Shown one piece after another: positions 26,432 through 34,910 of a stretch of 64,000 bases of DNA; position 1 is the stretch's first letter; each line of letters opens with the position of its first letter. The stretch lies in contig NZ_SGIT01000003.1 in the NCBI RefSeq assembly GCF_004208525.1, positions 1-64,000 on the forward strand, given 5' to 3'. The notes beneath the pieces are model-generated. The model saw nothing but the letters and a program-made list of their open reading frames with translations, was not told where the DNA came from and searched no databases. The DNA comes from Sphingobacterium corticibacterium (lineage in GTDB: Bacteria > Bacteroidota > Bacteroidia > Sphingobacteriales > Sphingobacteriaceae). A program made the translations under genes and the position numbers.

Positions 26432-28149
26432 TGCTGTGCACCCTCCATAATCGCATCCAATGCGTCCTGATGCACAACCTGTCCGTTACTCCTATTAAAT
26501 AATCCTGAACCACCATCTCCGGTATGGCCATTGTCCCAATAGAAAGGTATCAATCCGTTTGTTCTGGCCGATCTGGTCACGTACTTCAGATAATTGGCTC
26601 GTGCTTTTTTATGATTGGCTAAAGCGGTTTGATTAGACAGATTCGCCCTATATGTCGGGCTATACTCTCCAAGGATAACAGGTATACCTTGATCCACAAA
26701 ATGAGCTTTCACCATTGCAAACTGCGCATCTACCCAATCCTCTTGCCCCCAATTGGCCACATTGGGAGAACCCGTAAACTCCGCCCCCCAAAGATATTTG
26801 TCACTACTACGATCCAACGCAAATTCATAGGGATCATAAAAATGCACTTCTGCCATCAAACGGTTTGTTATGACATCGGTCGGCATATCCAGATAGTCAA
26901 TGGCAAAGTTGATATTTGTATTATAAGATTGTACAATCAGATTTCTATACGCATTGCGCCCCCCGGTAGAACGCACCGCATCGACAAAAACCTGGTTATA
27001 GTACTGCTGTACCTCAATATTTTCGGCGGTTGGGGTATTATAATTTTCCCGAACTTCATTTGTTCCTGCAAATAACAGATGCTCATCGTATTCCCTGAAA
27101 TAGGCCGCGATTTGTTCCCAAAGTGCTTTTTGTTTCTTGCCGACTTCTTCCTGATGGTTATACAAGGGATGTTCCTCTAACCAACCTCCGTCCCAATGTA
27201 TATTGATAATGGCATACATATCGTTGTTCACACAATAATCAACGACCTCTCGAACTCTGTCTAGCCAGCTGTCCTTGATTCGGTACGTCTCTTGGTCTTC
27301 GATGTATCCGCTCCATGCACAAGGAATACGTATAGCATTAAAACCTGCTGCTTTCACAGCGTCAATCAAGCCTTTTGTCACCTTTGGATTTCCCCACATA
27401 GTTTCACTGGCAGAGGTAGGACTTGCCGCAGATTCCAATGAATTACCTAGATTCCATCCCAAACGCAACTTGGCGGCTAAAGCAATTGCATTCAGAGACA
27501 CGCCAGTAGATACCGGAGCAACCGTTAACGGATTTTCCTTCTGTTGGACAGTGACAAGTAAAGTTTCATCACCCTGTCTGAGCGTGATCGTCCCTATACG
27601 TTCAAAAATGTTTCCATTTTCCTCTATCGAAATAATCTCCTGATAAGAAGTTCCTGAAACTATAGGTTCCGACTTTCTAGTCATCCATTCTCCATCAAAA
27701 TCAACAACATAGGCCGCATTGCTCGCTAGCGTAAGTACCAATTCCTGCGCACCCTTTTCCACCGAGTATTGGTCTTGACCAACCGAAAACAATACAGATG
27801 CCGTCTGGACAACGACTATCTGTCTCGTCAAGTTATCCGCGGTGACCGTAATAATAGCTTCGCGATCAGCCGTCTGGGGATTTACCGTCGCAGTTGCCTC
27901 TATTTTATGTGTGCCCGTGCCCCCTATAGAAGGTGTTAGGGTTAACCAACTCTCCGAAGAGGATACCGACCAGCTTACATTAGCCTTTACATGGAATACC
28001 TTGGTATCCCCTGCATTGGCAAGGGATATGTTTTCCGTAGAAACCGTCAGTTCTGGTGTAACGGATTCGTGTTCCTTGGAACAAGAAGATATAAAGGATA
28101 TTATTATCCCCCATACAACGATCAAGCAACGCATTTTTTTCATGTTCAT
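26428..28149 (-). CDS. GH5 endo-glucanase/xyloglucanase (GH5_4-like) with two BACON domains
   Basis: 573 residues, a lipoprotein (ISSCSKE). Two BACON-type domains (about 32-118 and 120-205) are marked by NVSWSVSSSESWLTLTP and NAAYVVDFDGEWMT. The GH5 barrel follows: GWNLGNSLES, NAIRIPCAWSGY, INIHWDGGW, FAGTNEVRE (acid/base Glu) and VILGEYSP (nucleophile Glu). The arrangement resembles the Bacteroides ovatus surface xyloglucanase BoGH5A, which has one BACON domain. It should cut the polymer at the cell surface before import. It starts 5 bp from the end of the surface lipoprotein gene. Confidence 0.9.
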   Translation of the reverse strand: MNMKKMRCLIVVWGIIISFISSCSKEHESVTPELTVSTENISLANAGDTKVFHVKANVSWSVSSSESWLTLTPSIGGTGTHKIEATATVNPQTADREAIITVTADNLTRQIVVVQTASVLFSVGQDQYSVEKGAQELVLTLASNAAYVVDFDGEWMTRKSEPIVSGTSYQEIISIEENGNIFERIGTITLRQGDETLLVTVQQKENPLTVAPVSTGVSLNAIALAAKLRLGWNLGNSLESAASPTSASETMWGNPKVTKGLIDAVKAAGFNAIRIPCAWSGYIEDQETYRIKDSWLDRVREVVDYCVNNDMYAIINIHWDGGWLEEHPLYNHQEEVGKKQKALWEQIAAYFREYDEHLLFAGTNEVRENYNTPTAENIEVQQYYNQVFVDAVRSTGGRNAYRNLIVQSYNTNINFAIDYLDMPTDVITNRLMAEVHFYDPYEFALDRSSDKYLWGAEFTGSPNVANWGQEDWVDAQFAMVKAHFVDQGIPVILGEYSPTYRANLSNQTALANHKKARANYLKYVTRSARTNGLIPFYWDNGHTGDGGSGLFNRSNGQVVHQDALDAIMEGAQQ

Positions 28150-28153
28150 CTTT

Positions 28154-30070
28154 CTAGGGTTTCAATATCATATGGTTCATGGTTATTTCTCCAGGTTTGG
28201 AGACGAATCCCAAATACATTCCTTTCGTATTTATGTTATTCAAGTTGGCTCCGTCAAACGAACCAAAGAGCCAAGGTCCTTTTCCATCTCCGTTATCCAT
28301 ATATACAAAGCTAAAGGTGAAAGGGGCTTCAGAATAAGTGATTGTCCGTGTATCGGGATCAATAGAAACCACTATACCGTTCTTCGCAACGCCGTTGTCC
28401 ACGGCATTCGCCTTCAGCACATCGCCATCCAAATAATAGGAGATCGACGAGGCCAGGCAGGCATCGTATATGGATTGTGTCCAAAGCCAATCCTGCGCTC
28501 CAAAATTATCCGGAAAGATATTGGAACTCGCCGTCCATCCGCCAGACCAAGATTCGGTGACCCAATCGGCAAAATAGTTCACGTTTGGCGTAAAGGTTTT
28601 CCCTACCAACGCACTTTTCCAAGGAGCCATCGGATCGGCTGTCGTACCGCCAGCTACCGGCTCGAACTTGTATACTTGATATTCTGGCTTATCTGCATCT
28701 CTTTTCCCCAACCAAAGTCCGGATATCGTACCAGCAGCATCACGTTCAACATCAATAATACGCAACATATGGTCATCGTTGGTTGAGAGCATTATCGAGC
28801 CTGATATGGCGAATGAAATCATTTTGTCAAACACGATATTATTATGCTCATCGGTACTATAGGATCCTGTAATTCGGGTGTTGGAACCATCCGTAAACAC
28901 ATAATTACCGGCGTTCGCTCCGGTCTTATCCAGTGTCAGCGAAATATTTCGAATCAAGGTCGCATCGTACGAAGCCCAATCCGTCGACAGATAGCCCGAA
29001 GGATCAGACCAGTTGTTTAAAAATTCTCCGGCAAGTGTTGTCCAATTGTAAGGCGTATTCAATGATAACGCCCATTTTTTACTCGTTGTCGTCGATGTTG
29101 TTAGATCATCGTTGGCATTGCCCTCATAAGGCGGTTCCGGATCCGGTTGATCTCCTGGCACCCAATTATCTTTATAGTCTTTGGAAATAAAATTATAGAC
29201 TAATAAGGCAGGGCCTTCTCCAGACAAAGCTTCATCACGCAAGACAGCAAGCTGCATGTAGTCCTCCGTTAAGGACATAATTTTAATATTCCCCCAATCA
29301 ACCACTTGGCCATCACGTCCGGCATCATGTAATGGTGCAGCATCGAGCATCCGCATGGTATGGTTATCCGTATCAATCATGAACATCCCATTTTCCACGC
29401 CGCGTCCTGAAATCATTTTGTGATCTACACTTACTTTAGCCCCGTCTTTAAGCGAGAACGTCATGGAGCCGTAATCTCCGGCATCCAACAACCAAGTATT
29501 GCCTTTATAATCAGGCTTCCAATTCCAGGAATCCCCCTCTACAGTCTTCCCTTCCGTAACAGTCTCCCAACTATCATCAGTACCGTAAAAATAAAGTGGC
29601 CCTAAGAAATATCTACTTAGTTCTTCTGCATCTAGATCAAGATACCATGTTTTTTCTTGGCCCACCCCTCCAGACAAGAGCGTCCACAATTCATGGTCAA
29701 CGAAGCCTGCATAGAAATCATCGATGGTGAATGTCGCCGGTTCTCCGAATACCATACCACCTCTAGTTTGCACCCCAAACTTGACTTGGTAAGTACCTTC
29801 AAAGGGGATTTTCAATGTCACTTTATGCGCTTGACTACGCCCTTGCGGATGATCCCATAAGGGTGTATAACGACTGTCCATCAGACTCGTTAAGTAAACA
29901 ATATTAGGATTTTGTGGGTCGTGCTCTATTTTGAACGCAATACCTTCTACAAGATCTCCGGGATTAACATCCACAGCTCCCAAATCAAAATCATCAGGTG
30001 TACAAGACCCCATCCATACGCTAGCCCAGGCAATGAGCATCGCACATAATTTTATTACGCGGTTCATCAT
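28154..30070 (-). CDS. Surface glycan-binding lipoprotein (SGBP-B position)
   Basis: I use the ATG at 30070 (MMNRVIKL), since it starts a compact signal peptide ending in lipobox WMGSC; this gives 638 residues. After an Ig/PKD-like N-domain (about 30-130) come two or three similar modules, each opening with KxW and an aromatic-rich strand (KTWYLDLDAEEL..., KKWALSLNTPYNW..., GKTFTPNVNYFADW...), with repeated phrases such as DNHTMRMLDA and DDHMLRIIDV. Tryptophans are abundant, as in carbohydrate-binding surfaces. It directly follows SusD and precedes GH5, the place of SGBP-B in xyloglucan loci. No named family recognised with certainty. Confidence 0.75.
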   Translation of the reverse strand: MMNRVIKLCAMLIAWASVWMGSCTPDDFDLGAVDVNPGDLVEGIAFKIEHDPQNPNIVYLTSLMDSRYTPLWDHPQGRSQAHKVTLKIPFEGTYQVKFGVQTRGGMVFGEPATFTIDDFYAGFVDHELWTLLSGGVGQEKTWYLDLDAEELSRYFLGPLYFYGTDDSWETVTEGKTVEGDSWNWKPDYKGNTWLLDAGDYGSMTFSLKDGAKVSVDHKMISGRGVENGMFMIDTDNHTMRMLDAAPLHDAGRDGQVVDWGNIKIMSLTEDYMQLAVLRDEALSGEGPALLVYNFISKDYKDNWVPGDQPDPEPPYEGNANDDLTTSTTTSKKWALSLNTPYNWTTLAGEFLNNWSDPSGYLSTDWASYDATLIRNISLTLDKTGANAGNYVFTDGSNTRITGSYSTDEHNNIVFDKMISFAISGSIMLSTNDDHMLRIIDVERDAAGTISGLWLGKRDADKPEYQVYKFEPVAGGTTADPMAPWKSALVGKTFTPNVNYFADWVTESWSGGWTASSNIFPDNFGAQDWLWTQSIYDACLASSISYYLDGDVLKANAVDNGVAKNGIVVSIDPDTRTITYSEAPFTFSFVYMDNGDGKGPWLFGSFDGANLNNINTKGMYLGFVSKPGEITMNHMILKP

Positions 30071-30086
30071 TTTATCGTTTATAAGT

Positions 30087-31715
30087 TTAGTTCCAACCAT
30101 CATTTTGTGTCAAAACACCATTTGATAAGGTAATCTGATTGTTCGGTATCTGCATCAATCCCTTTGTACTGATAACCTGCTGTTCGTTGATGATCACTTG
30201 GTCCGGAGCCGAACCACTCAACACATTTTGTGTCTGTGCGATCGTTGCTGCGGCACGCTCCACTCCCTGACGCAATAGATCCCAATAGCGAATCCCCTCA
30301 AAAGCAAACTCCAACCTTCTTTCCTGCAATATATTGGTTTGGTTTACCGGCAAAGCCACGAAACTGCTACCATAAGCACGTTGTCTGACCAGGTTGAAGT
30401 AATTCTGCGCCTGCGATGAGCCTAATTCTGCTGCCATCAGCAAGACATCGGCATAGCGGATCACAAAGTAGTCTTGATCTTGGGAAATCTGAAAATCATT
30501 GTCTCCCCCTGTATTCGACGAACCATCAGGTAACGACGTAGGTGTATATTTTTTGTTTGCGTAACCCGTGTATTCTCGTTGGTCGTTAATATCAAATCCG
30601 GCAATACCTTCTCCTTCAATATCGATGATCGATGCCACCTTACGCGCGTCATTGTCGGAAAAAGCATTCACCAGTCTCGGGTTGACCGTACACGCTCCCC
30701 AGCCTTGTCCGTAGGGTGAAAAATTGGTATTCCGCAGCCCGAGCATAACCAGCCATCTGTTGCCATCTATGTTTCCATTATAGTTTTGGGTATTATTAAA
30801 TTTTTTAGCAAATACAACTTCTAAGTTACCCTTTCCGGCATACCCTGAGCGGTCCAGAGTGTTGTCGCCGGGAACAGGCACATAGCTAGCAGCCGGCCAT
30901 AGACTTTTAAAATCCACCAACAAGGCAAACTCATTACTCGCTACTATTTCTTCTAGTCCTGCCACGACTTCAGCCTTGCTCACCGGCAAATCGTCCACCC
31001 CGTAATAACCGGTGTAAAACAGGTATACACGCGCCAATAAAGCTTTAGCAGCATGCGGTGTCACCCGTCCATCGTTGTTGGCGGCGTTTGATTTCGGATA
31101 AGCGTCCGCCGGAATATTATCCGCTGCAAACTTGAGGTCTTCCACAATCAGTTGATACGTTTCTTTAGGCTCCACCTGCGGCACATTGTCGCTCGTTGGA
31201 CTTGTCAACAAAGGGACACGGCCAAATAACCTAACCAGATCGAAATACATGATAGCTCGCAAAAACCGGGTCTCTCCCTCTATCCGAAGTTGTATACTCT
31301 GCTGATCACCAAAGTCAGTCTCTTCCATTTTAGTCAATAGCGTATTGCACCTAAAAATACCCGCATAGTAGTCTGTCCATGTACCGTCGAACAGGTTGTT
31401 ATCCGAAGGCGACTGTGCCTTATCAAATCTGTCAAGCACCTGATAGCCCCTTCCATCGGTATGTCCGGTTCCACCGAAACAATTGTCGGATAGTATCTCC
31501 GAAGCAACGGTAAAAGAGAGATTGCCATTGGAGGAGGTCCGTTGGTAGCCATCGTAGCAACCGATCAATGCCATCTCTACATCATCGATGGTCTTATAGA
31601 AATTATTTTCCAGTACATCGGTCATCGGTTCGACATCCAGAAAACTAGCGGAGCATCCGCTGAGAAACAAGCTCGTCGCTAAGATCGATGTATATAGTAT
31701 TTTTGACGTTTTCAT
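30087..31715 (-). CDS. susD: SusD/RagB nutrient-binding outer-membrane lipoprotein
   Basis: 542 residues from ATG 31715, preceding a signal peptide and lipobox (LFLSGCSAS). SASFLDVEPMTDVLENNFYKTIDDVEMALIGCYDGYQ is the standard SusD opening; AALARVYLFY-type (AKALLARVYLF) helices and the terminal LQERRLEFAFEGIRYWDLLRQG motif are present. SusD forms the lid over its SusC partner and captures oligosaccharides. Only 18 bp separate it from the SusC gene. Confidence 0.95.
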   Translation of the reverse strand: MKTSKILYTSILATSLFLSGCSASFLDVEPMTDVLENNFYKTIDDVEMALIGCYDGYQRTSSNGNLSFTVASEILSDNCFGGTGHTDGRGYQVLDRFDKAQSPSDNNLFDGTWTDYYAGIFRCNTLLTKMEETDFGDQQSIQLRIEGETRFLRAIMYFDLVRLFGRVPLLTSPTSDNVPQVEPKETYQLIVEDLKFAADNIPADAYPKSNAANNDGRVTPHAAKALLARVYLFYTGYYGVDDLPVSKAEVVAGLEEIVASNEFALLVDFKSLWPAASYVPVPGDNTLDRSGYAGKGNLEVVFAKKFNNTQNYNGNIDGNRWLVMLGLRNTNFSPYGQGWGACTVNPRLVNAFSDNDARKVASIIDIEGEGIAGFDINDQREYTGYANKKYTPTSLPDGSSNTGGDNDFQISQDQDYFVIRYADVLLMAAELGSSQAQNYFNLVRQRAYGSSFVALPVNQTNILQERRLEFAFEGIRYWDLLRQGVERAAATIAQTQNVLSGSAPDQVIINEQQVISTKGLMQIPNNQITLSNGVLTQNDGWN

Positions 31716-31733
31716 CTTCAATAATTAAATAGG

Positions 31734-34700
31734 TTAGAATTTAATATTCGCTCCAAAAAGAACAACTTTAGGTCTAGGATAATACCCCAGATCTATTCCC
31801 GACACCCATCCATCGGTACCATATCCAATCTCCGGATCCATACCGTCATATTTGGTAAATGTAAATAGGTTTTGTCCTTGCACATACAATCGGATCTGAT
31901 TGGCAAATTTCCAGGTGGTCAATTTCGAAAAATCATATCCCAAGGTAATATTCGCAATCCGTAAGAAATCACCATCTTGTAGATATAGATCAGAGAATTG
32001 CCAGTTGATATTCGTTTCCGTTACCCGTGGAATCCTGTTCGAAGTTCCCTCGCCGGTCCATCTATCGAGCGCACGGGTCGTATAATTTGCCTGCTTGTTG
32101 GTGTGGTTACGATACGACTGGACGATCTTATTTCCCGCAACACCATAAGCATCTACAGATAGATCAAAGTTTTTGTAGTTGACCCCCACATTAAACCCAA
32201 AGGTAAAATTGGGCATGCCTACACCTATGTCCACCTTATCTCCGGCATTGATGACGCCATCATTATTCTGGTCAACATATTTCACATCACCCGGCTTCAC
32301 GTCCGGCTGTAAAATACCGTATCCCTGATTTCGCCAAGATTCAATATCGGCTTCACTTTGGAATAGACCTGCCGTTTCATATCCCCAAAAATAACCTATA
32401 GCATATCCGTTCTGTGCCCTATAAAATTCTTCCGAATTGTCGTACAACATATTGATCTGTCCGTGGATAATACCATCTTCGGTAGGTATCAAGCCTACTT
32501 TATTTTTGTTGTAAGCACCATTGAGGCCGGCCCTATAGGCTACTTCGCCTATTCTATCATTCCATGAAAGTCCAAGTTCTACCCCAGTATTCTTGACACT
32601 CCCGCCATTAATAAACGGAGCGCCGGCGCCAGCAGTAGCCAAGATTGGAGGTTGTACCAGCCAGTCCTTGGTATTCTTGATATAGAAATCAGCAACGACA
32701 TCCAGGCGATTGGTCAAAAACCGGGCATCTATCCCGACATTGGTCTGTTCTGAGGTTTCCCAAGTCAGCAAAGGATTGGAAAGTCTGCTTGGGTAAGCTC
32801 CCGGCACATTAAAATTGCTTGTACCGAAAACGTAATGTGCTGCCGGGTTATCTGACGTCCACCCCGTCGAGGTATTGATCGGCGAAGCAAACTGAAAATC
32901 AGCAATATCCTGATTTCCGACCTGCCCCCAAGACGCACGAAGTTTTAGAAAATTGACCGTATTGCCTGCTCCTTGAAAAAAATCTTCAGACGAAACAATC
33001 CAGCCTGCCGATACCGAGGGGAAATAGCCCCACCGATTTCCGCTAGCAAATTTTGAAGAACCATCCCCTCGCAATGTGGCATTCAAGATGTATTTTTCCT
33101 TGAAATTATACTCTGCACGACCGAAATATGACACCCGTCTATACACATTGTCTGGCCTACCATTGACAAAGCGTGTTTCAACGATATTGCCATCATCATC
33201 CAAATGCGCTTGGCCAGTTGTATTATCGAGGTAGGCATGCGCAAAATCATTAAACTGTGACAGTAAGTTCCAGTTCGATCCAGACAGGGAAGTACCCTGA
33301 TAGCGCTGTGACTCCATTCCCAGCATAGCCGTAAAGCGGTGGTCGTCTGCTACGGTGAAATCGTAGGTTGCGGTATTGGTCCAAGTCATGGTGTGTCCTT
33401 TACCCATACTTTGGTTGACCGTCGTATGATCGGTATTATAAGCATAAGCAGACAGTTGGTACAATGGCGTAAAGCTTCTGTATTCCGAAGCATGATAATT
33501 GAACCCGCCGATAGACCTAATCTTCAGCCCGGGAAACGGTTCGATCTCAGCATAGATATCCGCCAGCATCCGCTGCGCATCGTTGGCGTTATTGGAATTT
33601 ATCATCATAGACCCGTAAGGGTTTCCATCGCCCGTATACCAAGGGGAGTTGGACGTATCGTTGTACGGAATACCAAAACGGTTATTGCTGGAGTATACGG
33701 GGGATAATGGTGACGTGGCAAATGCTCCGCGCAGGGTGTTATTGTACTGATTGCCTACGTTGATCCCATTATTACGGATATAATTAAAATTTAGATGTTG
33801 ACCGATCGTCAGGAATTTGTCCAGCAGCTTGTGTTCAGAATTGATCCTGAATCCATAGCGGTCATAATTAGACACATCCTTTCCGCCTGCAACACCTTCC
33901 TGTCCGATATAGTTAAGAGACATGGCATATACCGAATTTTCTGACCCGCCGGTCAAACCCAAATTATAGTTCTGCATCTTGGCATTGTCGGAAAACATAT
34001 GGCTTAGCCATTCTGTGTCCGCAAGGTCATCCATGGCATCAAAATCGATTAGCGATGCCCCCGAGTTCAAAGCCTGTTCGTTCATGATGGTCTTGTACTG
34101 ACTTGCGTTGAGCATCGGCATGATACGCCCAACATTCTGTATACCGGCAAAGGCATCTATAGCCAGTTGGCTTCTACCCGAAGTCCCCATTTTGGTCGTC
34201 ACCAAAACGACGCCATTCGCCGCCTGCGATCCATAGATTGCCGCAGAAGCAGCATCTTTGAGCACATCGATGGATACGATATCTGCCGGGTTCAGGATAC
34301 TGATATCACCACCCGGGATACCATCGATCACATATAAAGGTCCAGAATTGCCTATCGTTCCCAATCCACGTACAACCACGCGCATATCTGCTCCGGGCTG
34401 TCCGGAGGTAGACGTGATCGACACACCAGGAGCCTGTCCTTGCAATGCCTGCAAAGGATTAATCTGGTTACGTTTTTCCAGATCCTCCCCTTCTACACGA
34501 AGGTTTGCGCCGGTTGTCAATTTCTTCTTTTGTGCACCATAACCGATCACGACCACCTCTTCCAGATCAGAAGTCTCTATTTCTAGCTGAATGAGCAAGG
34601 CATCCGGTTGCGTAACATGAATTTCCTGTGCTTTGTATCCCACATAAGACACCTTCAACGTGACCGGTAAACTAGCCGAAAGGGTAAAATTACCTGTGGC

Positions 34701-34877
34701 GTCGGTCTGTGTGGAAACCTGCTGTCCGCCTACCTGCACACTAGCACCCGATATCGCATCGCCCGTAGCGGACGATACCACCTTCCCTCGTATCGATTGT
34801 GCCCAGGCATAACTGCTTACGCAAAGTGCCAAAAGCAGTAAGATCGATTGGTGATAAAACTGTCGTTTTCTTCTCAT
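31734..34877 (-). CDS. susC: SusC/RagA TonB-dependent outer-membrane transporter
   Basis: 1047 residues. Signal peptide (cleavage near AWAQ), CarboxypepD_reg-like domain (about 28-105), TonB-box region EEVVVIGYGAQKKK, plug with LQGQAPGVSITSTSGQPGADMRVVVRG, GPLYVIDGIPGG and DVLKDAASAAIYGSQAANGVVLVTTK, then a 22-strand-type barrel ending in VVLFGANIKF. It imports oligosaccharides through the outer membrane with TonB energy. It lies 33 bp downstream of the GH31 gene, within one leftward operon. Confidence 0.96.
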   Translation of the reverse strand: MRRKRQFYHQSILLLLALCVSSYAWAQSIRGKVVSSATGDAISGASVQVGGQQVSTQTDATGNFTLSASLPVTLKVSYVGYKAQEIHVTQPDALLIQLEIETSDLEEVVVIGYGAQKKKLTTGANLRVEGEDLEKRNQINPLQALQGQAPGVSITSTSGQPGADMRVVVRGLGTIGNSGPLYVIDGIPGGDISILNPADIVSIDVLKDAASAAIYGSQAANGVVLVTTKMGTSGRSQLAIDAFAGIQNVGRIMPMLNASQYKTIMNEQALNSGASLIDFDAMDDLADTEWLSHMFSDNAKMQNYNLGLTGGSENSVYAMSLNYIGQEGVAGGKDVSNYDRYGFRINSEHKLLDKFLTIGQHLNFNYIRNNGINVGNQYNNTLRGAFATSPLSPVYSSNNRFGIPYNDTSNSPWYTGDGNPYGSMMINSNNANDAQRMLADIYAEIEPFPGLKIRSIGGFNYHASEYRSFTPLYQLSAYAYNTDHTTVNQSMGKGHTMTWTNTATYDFTVADDHRFTAMLGMESQRYQGTSLSGSNWNLLSQFNDFAHAYLDNTTGQAHLDDDGNIVETRFVNGRPDNVYRRVSYFGRAEYNFKEKYILNATLRGDGSSKFASGNRWGYFPSVSAGWIVSSEDFFQGAGNTVNFLKLRASWGQVGNQDIADFQFASPINTSTGWTSDNPAAHYVFGTSNFNVPGAYPSRLSNPLLTWETSEQTNVGIDARFLTNRLDVVADFYIKNTKDWLVQPPILATAGAGAPFINGGSVKNTGVELGLSWNDRIGEVAYRAGLNGAYNKNKVGLIPTEDGIIHGQINMLYDNSEEFYRAQNGYAIGYFWGYETAGLFQSEADIESWRNQGYGILQPDVKPGDVKYVDQNNDGVINAGDKVDIGVGMPNFTFGFNVGVNYKNFDLSVDAYGVAGNKIVQSYRNHTNKQANYTTRALDRWTGEGTSNRIPRVTETNINWQFSDLYLQDGDFLRIANITLGYDFSKLTTWKFANQIRLYVQGQNLFTFTKYDGMDPEIGYGTDGWVSGIDLGYYPRPKVVLFGANIKF

Positions 34878-34910
34878 TGTTATTAAGTTTATTAGATTGG
34901 TAAATACTCG

